DNA of 64,000 nt from an uncultured Nocardioides sp. (GCF_947488025.1 NZ_CANKYS010000011.1:1-64000); one strand, 5' to 3'. Shown: positions 51,072-61,441, counted from the stretch's first letter. A program made the numbers and translations. The notes: generated by a model not told the origin, from the letters alone.

Positions 51072-51754
51072 GCCTCCACCATGGCACTGCGGTCCTGAAC
51101 GCGGTCGTCGGCCGTCCGGGGCAGGAGAACGCGGGCGACCGCCAGGACCCAGATGGTGGCGGAGACCAGGCTGGTCATCACGTCGGTCGGGTGGTGGGCG
51201 CCCTGGTAGAGCCGGGACGGTGCCACGACGAGCGGTGCGAGGAGCAGCGGCCAGACCCACCGGCGCCAGCGCGGCGCCACCGCAGCGACCCACAGCACGA
51301 TGCCGCCGTAGACGACGATCGAGGTCGCCACGTGCCCGGACGGGAAGCTGTGGTCCGGCACGAGCCCGGGGTCGAGGATCTCCACCGGCGGCCGGTCACG
51401 CGGGACGAAGTGGGTGACGACGAGGTAGAGGGCGAGGTAGCCCGCGACGAGCACCGCGAAGTAGACGAACGGGCGCCAGGAGCGCTGCCACCACGAGCCG
51501 GCGAGGCCGACCACGACGGCGATGGCGACGCCGACGATCGTGTCGGCGATCGCGCTGCCGGCAGCCGCCGCGGTGTCGAGGTCGGCCGTGCGGTGGTCCT
51601 CCAGCCAGCGCGCGACGCCGTCGTCCCACGGGCCGACCGCCGAGACCAGCGGCCCGGTGAGGAGCCACCCGACCCCCAGGACCCCGAGGACGACGAGGAT
51701 CCAGACGAGGGCCAGGGTGCGCGCGGCCTCGCGCCGCGTCGTCGACGTACTCAC
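51068..51754 (-). CDS. PAP2-family membrane phosphatase
   Basis: 228 aa from GTG 51754, about six hydrophobic helices. PAP2 motifs in order: THFVPRDRPP (shortened KxxxxxxRP), SFPSGHVATSI (PSGH) and SRLYQGAHHPTDVMTSL (SRxxxxxHxxxD). Hydrolyses a lipid phosphate or pyrophosphate (phosphatidic acid, undecaprenyl pyrophosphate) at the outer face of the membrane. Leads a short leftward operon with the epimerase-like gene. Confidence 0.9.
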   Translation of the reverse strand: MSTSTTRREAARTLALVWILVVLGVLGVGWLLTGPLVSAVGPWDDGVARWLEDHRTADLDTAAAAGSAIADTIVGVAIAVVVGLAGSWWQRSWRPFVYFAVLVAGYLALYLVVTHFVPRDRPPVEILDPGLVPDHSFPSGHVATSIVVYGGIVLWVAAVAPRWRRWVWPLLLAPLVVAPSRLYQGAHHPTDVMTSLVSATIWVLAVARVLLPRTADDRVQDRSAMVEA

Positions 51755-51826
51755 GCCGCCGAGGATGCCCCACGTCGTGGGCGTCGTCGTCCACCCCCAG
51801 GGATGTCCGCGGTCCGGGGCCTGACG

Positions 51827-52750
51827 CTAGGCCGGCTTGCGCACGTGCAGCCGCACGTGGGTGCCGGTGTCGTCACGACCGACGTCGACGGCCGCCACGA
51901 GCTGCCGGGCCAGCCACAGTCCGTAGCCGTGCTCGGCCGGCTCGTCGGGCGGCAGCAGCCCCGCGAGCGGGTGCACCGGCATCCCGCCGCGGTCCTGGAC
52001 GTGCCACACCCACGTCTCGTCCTCGTCGTAGACGTGCACCAGGACCGGGGGCGAGCCGTGCAGCTGGGCGTTGGTCACCACCTCGGTGACCGCCAGCTCC
52101 AGGTCGTCGAGGACGCCGCGATCGAGGCCCAGGTCCGCTCCCCGGGTGCGCACCAGGCCCCGGACGAGGGCGACGCCGGCGTGCTGGGAGCAGTCGAGCG
52201 TGGCGGCGTACGCCGGCGGCTGCGAGACCGCCGCCAGGTCTGCCAGCACCGCCATCGGGTCCTGGAAGCGCGCGTTGGGCGTGACGGCACCGTCCTCGCA
52301 CACCCCGTCGTGGGCAGCGAGGGCGATGTCGACCAGGTGCCCGGGCAGACGGGCGTCGTAGGGGCAGAGGAGGTCGACCGGCTGCTCGGCGAAGACGAGG
52401 CTGGCCGCCGACTCGAGCCTGCGGTAGTCGACGATCTCGACGGGGGTCCTCGCCGCGAGCGACTGCTCGGCGATCACGCACGACCGCACGCCCGGAGCCG
52501 CGGTCACGAAGTCGAGCAGCATCCGGTAGACGTTCCACTGCGGCCCGTAGGCCACGGCGTCGTCGATGACGGTGACCTCGTCGGCGTCACTGCCGAGCTC
52601 GGCCCGGATCGCCTCCACCCGCGACGCCGGCGCCATGACGAGCCCGCGGTGGCCCTGGTCGAGACCCGCGCGGAGGAACCCGCCCGCCTCGGTCGCGTAG
52701 TGGCGGTCGCCGTCGTAGAGCAGCGTCGTGTGCGTGGAGGTCGCTGTCAC
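51827..52750 (-). CDS. RsbA-like regulator: MEDS sensor domain plus RsbW-type ATPase
   Basis: 307 aa from GTG 52750. N-terminal MEDS/DcmR-like sensory domain (HTTLLYDGDRHYATEAGGFLRAGLDQGHRGLVMAPASRVEAI, VDYRRLESAASLVFAEQPVDLLCPYDARLP). The C-terminal HATPase_c_2 (GLDRGVLDDLELAVTEVVTNAQLHGSPPVLVHVYDEDETWVWHVQDRGGMP...YGLWLARQLV) has the N-box Glu-Asn and G1 box. This is the RsbA layout seen in Streptomyces/Bacillus-type stress signalling, where such proteins bind STAS antagonists. The RsbV-like STAS protein at 8.5 kb is a possible partner (inference). Confidence 0.82.
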   Translation of the reverse strand: MTATSTHTTLLYDGDRHYATEAGGFLRAGLDQGHRGLVMAPASRVEAIRAELGSDADEVTVIDDAVAYGPQWNVYRMLLDFVTAAPGVRSCVIAEQSLAARTPVEIVDYRRLESAASLVFAEQPVDLLCPYDARLPGHLVDIALAAHDGVCEDGAVTPNARFQDPMAVLADLAAVSQPPAYAATLDCSQHAGVALVRGLVRTRGADLGLDRGVLDDLELAVTEVVTNAQLHGSPPVLVHVYDEDETWVWHVQDRGGMPVHPLAGLLPPDEPAEHGYGLWLARQLVAAVDVGRDDTGTHVRLHVRKPA

Positions 52751-52894
52751 GGCTCGTGCCTCTGTCTCCCCGGCCGGAGCCGGCAGAGGTCGGCGGCCGC
52801 GCGGTGTCGCCCGTGCATCACCCGCTCAATCTAGGGCGGCGTGGCGGTGCGGGACCCACAGTTCTCCCACATTTTGGGCCACGGACCGGTTTTC

Positions 52895-53944
52895 TCACCT
52901 CCGCATCAGCAGCGCGGAGTCCCCGAACTCGTGCCAGAGGTAGCCCTCCGCGACCGCAGCGTCGTATGCCGCCTGGGTGAGCCGGGCGCCCGCCACCGCC
53001 TCGACGAGCAGGAGGTGCGAGGCCATCGGGTCGTGCCACCCGGTGACGAGGCCGTCGACCACCCGGGGCGGGTCCGCCGGCGTGACGACGCGGTCCGTCC
53101 ACCCGCGCCCGGCGACGACGGAGGACCCCCGCACCGTGGACTCGACGGCGCGGGTCGCCGTGGTGCCGACGGCCACGACACGTCCGCCGTTGGCGCGCGC
53201 CTGGTTGATCACGCGCGCGCTGGTCGGCGTCACCTCGAACCACTCCGGCCCCGGGGCCTCTCCGGCCTCCTGCGACGACACGCCGGTGTGCAGCGTGACG
53301 GGTGCGAGCTGCACGCCCCCGGTGACCAGCCGGGTCACCAGCTCGTGCGTGAACGGACGCCCGGCCGACGCCATCTCGGCGCTGCCCGGCCTCGTCCCGA
53401 AGACCGTCTGGTAGTCCGCGAGCGGGTAGCGCCGGTCGAGGTAGCCGTAGGCGATGGGGCGCCCGTTCCAGTCGAGCTGGCGGTCCAGGTCGCCTCGCAC
53501 CGACGCGCGCCAGAGGCGGTTGCCGACGCCCGTCGGGGAGGACGCCTGCCCGAGCCACGGCTCGCGGAGCACCAGGCGTACGTCGCCGACGCGCACCACG
53601 TCGTCCACGTGCGCGGTCAGCAGGGCCCGGGCGGCGTCGGGTGCGGTCCGCAGCTCGACGACGGCGTCCCCGTCGTCGAGGCGGTGCGCGACGTGGAGCA
53701 CCACCGGACGCCCGTCGAGGTCGGCATCGACCTCGGCGGCGACGGTCGCCGAGGTGTTCACGACCAGCACGTCGCCGGCGCGCAGGTGGTCGGGGAGGTC
53801 GGCGAAACGGCCGTGGGACAGGCCGTCCGGGGTCGCCACGAGCAGGCGCACCTCGTCGCGGGCGAGTCCGCGCGACTCGACGGGTCGAGGTGCGAAGGTC
53901 GACGCGGCGAACCGCGTCTGCGGGGTCTCGTGGAGGAGCGTCAT
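52895..53944 (-). CDS. queA: QueA-family SAM:tRNA ribosyltransferase-isomerase homologue
   Basis: 349 aa from the ATG at 53944. The QueA fold is visible: GRFADLPDHLRAGDVLVVNTSATV, GRPIAYGYLDRRYPLADYQTVFGTRPGSAEMASAGRPFTHELVTRL, LHTGVSSQE and VGTTATRAVES. QueA makes epoxyqueuosine in tRNA. But this copy differs at the N-terminus (RLLV...-type motif altered; VNTSATVAAEV for VNDTRVIPARL), and no other queuosine gene is in this window; queuosine genes are usually missing in actinobacteria. It overlaps the SDR gene by ATGA. A changed role is likely. Confidence 0.8.
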   Translation of the reverse strand: MTLLHETPQTRFAASTFAPRPVESRGLARDEVRLLVATPDGLSHGRFADLPDHLRAGDVLVVNTSATVAAEVDADLDGRPVVLHVAHRLDDGDAVVELRTAPDAARALLTAHVDDVVRVGDVRLVLREPWLGQASSPTGVGNRLWRASVRGDLDRQLDWNGRPIAYGYLDRRYPLADYQTVFGTRPGSAEMASAGRPFTHELVTRLVTGGVQLAPVTLHTGVSSQEAGEAPGPEWFEVTPTSARVINQARANGGRVVAVGTTATRAVESTVRGSSVVAGRGWTDRVVTPADPPRVVDGLVTGWHDPMASHLLLVEAVAGARLTQAAYDAAVAEGYLWHEFGDSALLMRR

Positions 53945-54654
53945 CGGCCTTCGCCCCCGAAGTCGGCGGCCCGGTGGCGACCGGAGTCCGGCCGCGCGGC
54001 CAGCAGCGCCAGCAGGTGCGGCACGACCGCCTCCGGGAGCGGTCGGTCCGAGATGTCCTCGCCGGGGAAGGCGTCCTGGTGCATCGCCGTACGCATGTCG
54101 CCCGGGTCGACGGCGTACGCGCGCAGTCCCGTCTCGGCGCCGTAGGTCAGGGTCACGTGGTCGAGCGCGGCCTTGCTCGCGCCGTAGAGGCCCCACGTCT
54201 CGTAGTGGTTCACAGCAGCGTCCGAGCTGATCGAGAGCAGCACGCCGTCCGTCTCTCGCAGCCACGGCAGCAGGACCGAGGTGAGGACCAGTGGACCGCC
54301 GATGTTGGTCCGCCAGACGTGCATGAGGTCGGGGATGTCGACCTCGGCCAGCGGGCGCATGGGCAGCGGGCCGAGCGTGCTGGCGTTGTGCACCAGGAGG
54401 TCGAGCCGTCCGTGACGCTCCACCTCTGTCCGCAGGCGCTCGCGGTGGTCGGCGTCGGTCAGGTCGCCGACGACCACCGTCACGTCGGCTGGGAGCTCGG
54501 CTTCCTTGAACCTCTCCTCGCTGCGCCCGTCCGTGACCACCCGCCAGCCGTGCCGCGCGAGCTCGGCGACGAGCGCGCGGCCGAGCCCGGCCGATCCTCC
54601 GGTGACCAGCGCCACCCGTTCCGTCGTCTTGTCAGTGCCTGTCTTGTCGGTCAT
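53941..54654 (-). CDS. SDR-family NAD(P)-dependent oxidoreductase
   Basis: 237 aa from the ATG at 54654 (MTDKTGTDK). Classical SDR: ALVTGGSAGLGRALV (TGxxxGxG), VHNASTLGP, Ser in LLSISSDAA, and YGASKAALDHV (YxxxK). C-terminal part DPGDMRTAMHQDAFPGEDISDRPLPEAV. Reaction unknown. First of a two-gene unit with the queA homologue. The start region overlaps the SoxR-type dyad's flank, so SoxR very likely controls it. Confidence 0.88.
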   Translation of the reverse strand: MTDKTGTDKTTERVALVTGGSAGLGRALVAELARHGWRVVTDGRSEERFKEAELPADVTVVVGDLTDADHRERLRTEVERHGRLDLLVHNASTLGPLPMRPLAEVDIPDLMHVWRTNIGGPLVLTSVLLPWLRETDGVLLSISSDAAVNHYETWGLYGASKAALDHVTLTYGAETGLRAYAVDPGDMRTAMHQDAFPGEDISDRPLPEAVVPHLLALLAARPDSGRHRAADFGGEGR

Positions 54655-54665
54655 GACACCATGGT

Positions 54666-54685
54666 TCAAGTTCAAGTGAACTTGA
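54666..54685. promoter_or_regulatory. SoxR-type operator between SDR and soxR
   Basis: TCAAGTTCA-AG-TGAACTTGA, perfect 9-base arms with a 2-base centre. It resembles the CCTCAAGTTAACTTGAGG-type sites of SoxR (shared CAAGTT/AACTTG). It lies 12 bases before the SDR start and 18 bases before soxR. Confidence 0.75.
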
Positions 54686-54703
54686 GTTCAAGAGGTGATT
54701 GCG

Positions 54704-55183
54704 ATGGATGCTCGCGACCTGCTGCCGATGGGCGAGATCTCGCGGCGCAGCGGCTTCGCTGCATCGGCGATCCGCTTCTACGAGGCCGAGGGCCTGATCG
54801 AGGCGCACCGCTCGGGCAACGGTCAGCGGCGGTTCGAGCGCAGCGTCCTGCGGAGGCTGGCCTTCATCCGGGCTGCTTCCAACGTCGGTCTCAGCATCGA
54901 GGAGATCCGCGGCGAGCTCGCCCGGCTGCCCGGCAACCGCACCCCCACCAAGGCCGACTGGCACCGCATCTCCCGGCACTGGGGGCGCCGGCTCGACGAG
55001 CAGATCGCCGCGCTGCAGCGGCTCAAGGGCGGGCTCGAGGGCTGCATCGGGTGCGGCTGCCTGAGCCTGCGCTCGTGCGCCTTCTCCAATCCCGACGACG
55101 TGCACGCCGGGGACGGGGCCGGTGCGCGACTGCTCCCCGACTCGCTGCGGCGGCCGCACCCGACGCGGCGCTCGTCGGGGTAG
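54704..55183 (+). CDS. soxR: Redox-sensitive MerR-family activator SoxR
   Basis: 159 aa from the ATG at 54704 (AGAGGTG upstream). MerR winged helix (LLPMGEISRRSGFAASAIRFYEAEGLIEAHRSGNGQRRFERSVLRRLAFIRAASNVGLSIEEI), dimerisation helix, and the [2Fe-2S] ligand motif CIGCGCLSLRSC (C-x2-C-x-C-x5-C) that defines SoxR. In actinobacteria SoxR senses redox-cycling compounds and activates a few genes directly. Here the obvious target is the divergent SDR-queA unit, through the shared dyad. Confidence 0.93.
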   Translation: MDARDLLPMGEISRRSGFAASAIRFYEAEGLIEAHRSGNGQRRFERSVLRRLAFIRAASNVGLSIEEIRGELARLPGNRTPTKADWHRISRHWGRRLDEQIAALQRLKGGLEGCIGCGCLSLRSCAFSNPDDVHAGDGAGARLLPDSLRRPHPTRRSSG

Positions 55184-55203
55184 TCCAGTGGCCTGCGGCC
55201 GGG

Positions 55204-55614
55204 TCAGGACTCCGCGCCCGGGGTGAACAGGGTCAGCTGCATGCCGTCGGGCGCGGCGACGCGGGCGTTGCGGTCGCCCCACGGCGTGTCGACGGCGGCG
55301 GCCACGGGGGTCGCGCCGGCGGCGGTCAGCGTGGCAGCGGCGGCATCGGCGTCCGGCACCTGCAGCGCGAGGCGCACCTTGCCCGAGACCCGCTCCCCCA
55401 CCTCGAGGTCGTCGACCATCGCGGCCTGCGCCTCGTCGAAGAGCTCGAGCGTGGCGCGACCGGCGTCGAGCAGCAGCACGCGCCCCCGGTCGCTGCTCCA
55501 GTCGGCCACCTCGGGCAGGCCGAGCGCGTCGCGGTAGAGGCGTACGGCTGCGTCGAAGTCGTCGACGGTGAGGGTGATCCGGAGCTCCTGGACGGCGATC
55601 TGGGCATCGGTCAT
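55204..55614 (-). CDS. VOC-superfamily (glyoxalase-like) protein
   Basis: 136 aa from the ATG at 55614. Vicinal-oxygen-chelate fold: LRITLTVDDFDAAVRLYRDALGLPEVADW, ATLELFDEAQAAM, VRLALQVPDADAAAATLTAAGATPVA and DTPWGDRNARVAAPDGMQLTLF. Members include glyoxalases, dioxygenases and antibiotic-binding proteins; substrate unknown. Coupled by a 4-base overlap to the upstream membrane protein gene and convergent with soxR. Confidence 0.85.
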   Translation of the reverse strand: MTDAQIAVQELRITLTVDDFDAAVRLYRDALGLPEVADWSSDRGRVLLLDAGRATLELFDEAQAAMVDDLEVGERVSGKVRLALQVPDADAAAATLTAAGATPVAAAVDTPWGDRNARVAAPDGMQLTLFTPGAES

Positions 55615-56063
55615 GGAGTCGATCGTGCTGGCTCGGGTGCACCTGAGGTCAAGACCCTGCCCGGACCGATGCGGAACTCGCCGATCACGGTGACGCCGTC
55701 CTGGGCGTAGAGCGGGATGGCCTGACCGTCGGGGTCCGTCTGGTTCCGTGCCTCGGCGGAGCGCACGAAGCCGCACCTCCCGTTGGTGCCGTAGGCGGCG
55801 ACCAGGTCCGGCCCCGGGTCGTCCTCGTCGATGGCGGCGCCGGATCCGTAGGACATGCCGTTCTCGTTGACCGGGTAGGGCGGCGCCATCGCGGCCTGGG
55901 GACAGTCCTCGAAGACCACCTCGTCGTCGCGGCGCGCACTCGGGTCGATGGCGCGGAAGGTGGCGACCGGCTCGCCGGACGACGCGACGACCTGGTGCAG
56001 CTGGACGCCCCCGAGGAAGCCGACGACGACCGTCGCGGCCCCCAGTGCCACGCGCACGAGCAT
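55611..56063 (-). CDS. Exported or membrane-anchored hypothetical protein
   Basis: 150 aa. N-terminal hydrophobic helix (VRVALGAATVVVGFLGGVQLHQVV) serves as signal or anchor. The external part has VVFEDCPQAAMAPPYPVNENGMSYGSG, NGRCGFVRSAEARNQ and DPDGQAIPLYAQDGVTVIGEFRIG, with two Cys that could pair. No family recognised. Shares a transcript with the VOC gene. Confidence 0.7.
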   Translation of the reverse strand: MLVRVALGAATVVVGFLGGVQLHQVVASSGEPVATFRAIDPSARRDDEVVFEDCPQAAMAPPYPVNENGMSYGSGAAIDEDDPGPDLVAAYGTNGRCGFVRSAEARNQTDPDGQAIPLYAQDGVTVIGEFRIGPGRVLTSGAPEPARSTP

Positions 56064-56113
56064 CCGTCCTCCTCCGGTACGTCGATGGGACGAGGCGATC
56101 GGTGGAGAAGTTG

Positions 56114-57527
56114 TCAGCCGACCGCGACCGGCGCCGGGCTGTCATCGACGAGGCGGCGTACGACGTCGGCGCACCCGCCGCAGCCGGTGGTCGCTCGCGT
56201 CCGGTCGACGCACTCCCCCACCGTCCCGCAAGCCCGGACCTCGCCCGCGGTCACGCCGGCGCACGCGCAGACCTCCGCCTCGTCGGGCAGCGGCGTCGGG
56301 GCGTCGGCCGCCTCGGGCAGGAGCAGCTGACCGGGCTCGTCGGGACCGAGCAGGGTGCCGCGGTCGTAGAGCTGGGTGATCAGCCCGACGCGGGACAGGT
56401 CGCCGACCAGGGCCGCGGCCACGATCCGCCCGCCGTGGACGACGAGGCGGCGGTAGGATCCGGCGACCGGGTTGGTCACCTCCACGACCTCGCCCGCCGC
56501 GCGCTCGGGGTCGCCGAGCACCGCGACGTCGAGGCCGGTGGCGCGCAGGCGCGCGACGCTGCGGTCGCCGTCGTACGACGCCTCCTCCCCGCGCAGCACC
56601 CGGGCGAGCACCTCGGCCTGCTCCCAGGCGGGCGAGACGTTGCCGGTGGTGCGGCGCCGGTGCTCGGCGCAGTCCCCGATGGCGTGCACCCGGTCGTCGG
56701 TGACGCTGGTGAGCGTGTGGTCGACGACGACCCCGCGGCGGACCATCAGCCCGGCCCGACGCGCGAGCGCGGTCGACGGGCGGCCGCCGGCGGTGAGGAC
56801 GACGAGGTCGCTGGGCAGGACGTGGCCGTTGTCGAGCTGCAGCCCGTCGTCGGTGATCCGGACGGCCCGGGCGCCGGTGTAGACCTCGGTGCCGAGACGG
56901 CGGAGGTCGCGGGCGAGGACGCGTCCGGCGCCGGGACCGACCTGGCGGGCGAGCAGGTGGTCGGCGCCCTCGACGACCTCGGTCCGCAGCCCGCGCACCG
57001 CCAGTGCCCGGGCGACCTGCAACCCGAGCAGGCCGCCGCCGACGACGATCGCGCGGGGTCTCGTGACAGGCGCCAGAGCGCCTTCCTCGACCAGCGAGCT
57101 GGCGGCTTCGTCGAGGCGCCGGCAGTCGGCGAGCGAGCGGAAGGCGTGGACCGTCGGGTGCAGGGTGCCGTCGCGGCGGACCAGGCCGCGGATCGGCGGC
57201 AGGGTGGGGATCGAGCCACAGGCCAGGACGAGCCGGTCGTAGGCGACCCGTTCCCCGTCGACCAGCACGACCGCGCGGGCGGCGCGATCGACCTCCAGGA
57301 CCCGCGCCCCCAGCCGCAGGTCGATCCCGTGCGCCGCGAACCACTCCTCCGAGCGCAGCGTCAGCGCGTCGGCCGCGTGGGTGCCCTCGAGCACCGCGGA
57401 CAACAGGATCCGGTTGTAGGGCGCGTGCGGCTCGTCGGCGAGGACCGTCACGGCGAGCCGGTCGTCCCCGGCGAGGTGCTCGGCCAGGCGGACGGCGGCC
57501 ATGCCGCCGCCCACGACGACGATGCGC

Positions 57528-57535
<8 letters not shown>
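56114..57535 (-). CDS. nasB: Assimilatory nitrate reductase flavoprotein (NasB-like electron-transfer subunit)
   Basis: 473 aa. FAD/NAD(P)-dependent oxidoreductase resembling the N-terminal part of NirB: IVVVGGGMAAVRLAEHL, YNRILLSAVLEG, LVLACGSIPTLPP, IVVGGGLLGLQVARALA and HAIGDCAEH. The C-terminal BFD-like [2Fe-2S] domain has CACAGVT...GCGGC. It passes electrons from NAD(P)H to the molybdopterin subunit, whose gene it overlaps by eight bases. Unusual: residues of about 148-160 (LVEEGALAPVTRP) are encoded by a 37-bp palindromic repeat, inserted between RRLDEAAS and RAIVVGGG. Confidence 0.88.
57057..57093 (-). repeat. Palindromic interspersed repeat embedded in nasB-like gene
   Basis: Minus-strand sequence TGGTCGAGGAAGGCG...GGCGCCTGTCACGAGACC, 37 bases, differing from the nirB copy at about three positions. 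It is on the coding strand here, whereas in nirB it is on the non-coding strand. Confidence 0.85.
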
Positions 57536-59564
<2,029 letters not shown>

Positions 59565-59573
59565 GGCGCTGCC

Positions 59574-61052
59574 TCAGATCCCGGCGCCGGCCAGGCTCTT
59601 GGCGCGGACCTCCGCCGGGCGTCGCAGGTAGACCGCCCAGGTCACCGCACCGCAGACGACGTAGAACGCGGTGAACACCAGGAAGGCGCCCTTCGTGGCG
59701 GACATGGGGTCGGCCACCCACGGTGCACTGAAGGCCATCGGGATGAGGAACCCGCCGATGGCGCCCACCGCGCCGATCACGCCGATCGCGGCGGAGGCCT
59801 GCTTGGTCCCGGCCAGCAGGGCGGCGGTGCGCTCGGGTGTGCCGGGCGTCGTGGCGCGCTCGGCCTCGGTGCGCCAGATCGCCGGGATCATCTTGTAGGT
59901 CGAGCCGTTGCCGACGCCGGTGGCCGCGAAGACGCAGAGGAAGAAGGCCAGGAACCACGGGAACCACGACTGGTTGGCCGACGCGATGGCCGGGTCCGCG
60001 GTGGGGTTGGGGGTGAGCTGCATGAGCGTCCAGAGCACGGCCAGGGTGAAGACGACCATCGCGCCGAACGCGCCCAGCGTCACCTTCGCGCCGCCGACGC
60101 GGTCGGCCAGCCACCCGCCGAACGGCCGGGTCGCCGAGCCGACCAGGGCGCCGAGGAAGGCGAAGTAGGCGAAGTAGATGCCGGTCCCCAGCGGCGACGG
60201 CTCCGGCACCCAGAAGTTCAGCTTGATGAGCAGGGGCATGGCGGCGGAGTAGCCGATGAACGAGCCGAAGGTGCCGATGTAGAGGAACGCCATGATCCAC
60301 GTCTGCCGCTTCCGCACGACCTGCAGCTGCTCGCGGGGGGAGGACTTCGCGGTGCCCAGGTTGTCCATGAAGAAGTACGCCGCGAGCGTCGCGACGACCG
60401 CGAGGCCGGCGTACACCCAGGCCGCGCGCTGCAGGTCGATCCCGCCCTCCGCCGCCTTGACCAGGCCGAAGATCCCGGCGCCGCCGACGATGACGGGCAG
60501 GAAGAGCTGGATCAGTGCGACCCCGAGGTTGCCGCCCGCTGCGTTGAGGCCCAGCGCGGCGCCCTTCTTGGCCGAGGGGTAGAAGAAGTTGATGTTGGCC
60601 ATCGAGCTCGCGAAGTTGCCGCCGCCGAGGCCGGCCGTTGCCGCGATGGCGCAGAACACCCAGTACGGCGTCTCCGGCCGCTGCACGACGTAGGCGAACC
60701 CCAGCGTGGGGATGAGCAGCAGAGCCGCGCTGGCCATCGTCCAGTTGCGGCCACCGAACTTCGGCACCGCGAACGTGTAGGGCAGTCGCAGCAGCGAGCC
60801 GACCAGGTTGGGCAGCGCCACGAGCAGGAACAGCTGCTGGGGCGTGAACGCGAAGCCCTGGGCCACCAGGAAGGCCGAGCTCACGCTCCAGATCAGCCAC
60901 ACCGAGAAGCCGAGGTGCTCGGCGAAGATCGACCAGACCAGGTTGCGGCGGGCGACGGACCGGCCGCCTCCCTCCCAGAAGTCGGGGTCCTCCGGGCGCC
61001 AGTCCTCGATCCAGCGACGCGTGCGGCGGGTGTCAGCAGCGGGGGTGCTCAT
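59574..61052 (-). CDS. narK: NarK-type MFS nitrate/nitrite transporter
   Basis: 492 aa, 12 hydrophobic helices. Nitrate porter features: GGGNFASSMANINFFYPSAKKGAALGLNAAGGNLGVALIQLFLP (nitrate signature GNxGxA) and ATGVGNGSTYKMIPAIW (second signature). N-terminal extension RWIEDWRPEDPDFWEGGG is typical of the actinobacterial group. Imports nitrate and/or exports nitrite. First gene of the leftward narK-nasA-nasB operon; an 8-bp tandem repeat lies upstream. Confidence 0.94.
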   Translation of the reverse strand: MSTPAADTRRTRRWIEDWRPEDPDFWEGGGRSVARRNLVWSIFAEHLGFSVWLIWSVSSAFLVAQGFAFTPQQLFLLVALPNLVGSLLRLPYTFAVPKFGGRNWTMASAALLLIPTLGFAYVVQRPETPYWVFCAIAATAGLGGGNFASSMANINFFYPSAKKGAALGLNAAGGNLGVALIQLFLPVIVGGAGIFGLVKAAEGGIDLQRAAWVYAGLAVVATLAAYFFMDNLGTAKSSPREQLQVVRKRQTWIMAFLYIGTFGSFIGYSAAMPLLIKLNFWVPEPSPLGTGIYFAYFAFLGALVGSATRPFGGWLADRVGGAKVTLGAFGAMVVFTLAVLWTLMQLTPNPTADPAIASANQSWFPWFLAFFLCVFAATGVGNGSTYKMIPAIWRTEAERATTPGTPERTAALLAGTKQASAAIGVIGAVGAIGGFLIPMAFSAPWVADPMSATKGAFLVFTAFYVVCGAVTWAVYLRRPAEVRAKSLAGAGI

Positions 61053-61121
61053 GCCGACGAGCGTCGGCTCCCGGTGTGACGTCCGGCCTGCCGGTCCGGT
61101 GGCGGAGCCGTCAACTTCTCC

Positions 61122-61161
61122 TCACGACCTCACGACCTCACGACCTCACGACGTCACGACG
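61122..61161. repeat. 8-bp tandem repeat upstream of narK
   Basis: TCACGACC three times then TCACGACG twice, without gaps, 70-110 bases upstream of the narK start and before the csp terminator. Copy number may vary between strains by slippage. Confidence 0.8.
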
Positions 61162-61193
61162 TCACCGAGGAGTGCGATGCAGCGCGAAACGCA

Positions 61194-61228
61194 GAGGAGC
61201 CCCGACCGCTGGGCGGTCGGGGCTCCTC
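61194..61228 (-). terminator. Hairpin terminator of cspA-like gene
   Basis: 15-base arms GAGGAGCCCCGACCG and complement (61214-61228) with a 5-base loop, ten bases after the csp stop. No long T-tract. Confidence 0.75.
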
Positions 61229-61237
61229 AGAGGTACG

Positions 61238-61441
61238 TCAGACGACGCGGACGTTCTCGGCCTGCGGGCCCTTGGGGCCGGCGGTCACGTCGAACTCGAC
61301 CTTCTGGTTGTCGTCGAGCGACTTGTAGCCGTTGGACTGGATCGCGGAGTAGTGCACGAACACGTCCTCGCCGCCGCCGTCCTGCGCGATGAAGCCGAAG
61401 CCCTTGTCAGCGTTGAACCACTTGACAGTTCCCTGAGCCAT
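61238..61441 (-). CDS. cspA: Cold-shock domain protein
   Basis: 67 aa, one CSD. RNP1 KGFGFI and RNP2 DVFVHYSAI are intact ([20 protein letters not shown]...). It binds single-stranded RNA and DNA as a chaperone; many actinobacterial copies are constitutive. AGGAAC lies before the ATG. A long leader of over 100 bases is likely before it. Confidence 0.96.
   Translation of the reverse strand: MAQGTVKWFNADKGFGFIAQDGGGEDVFVHYSAIQSNGYKSLDDNQKVEFDVTAGPKGPQAENVRVV

Noticed and set aside
53934..53950. Additional copy of the palindromic repeat near the queA start (GGTCTCGTGGAGGAG)
   Set aside because: Only the first eight bases match the repeat end and the rest is unrelated; the coding sequence explains it.
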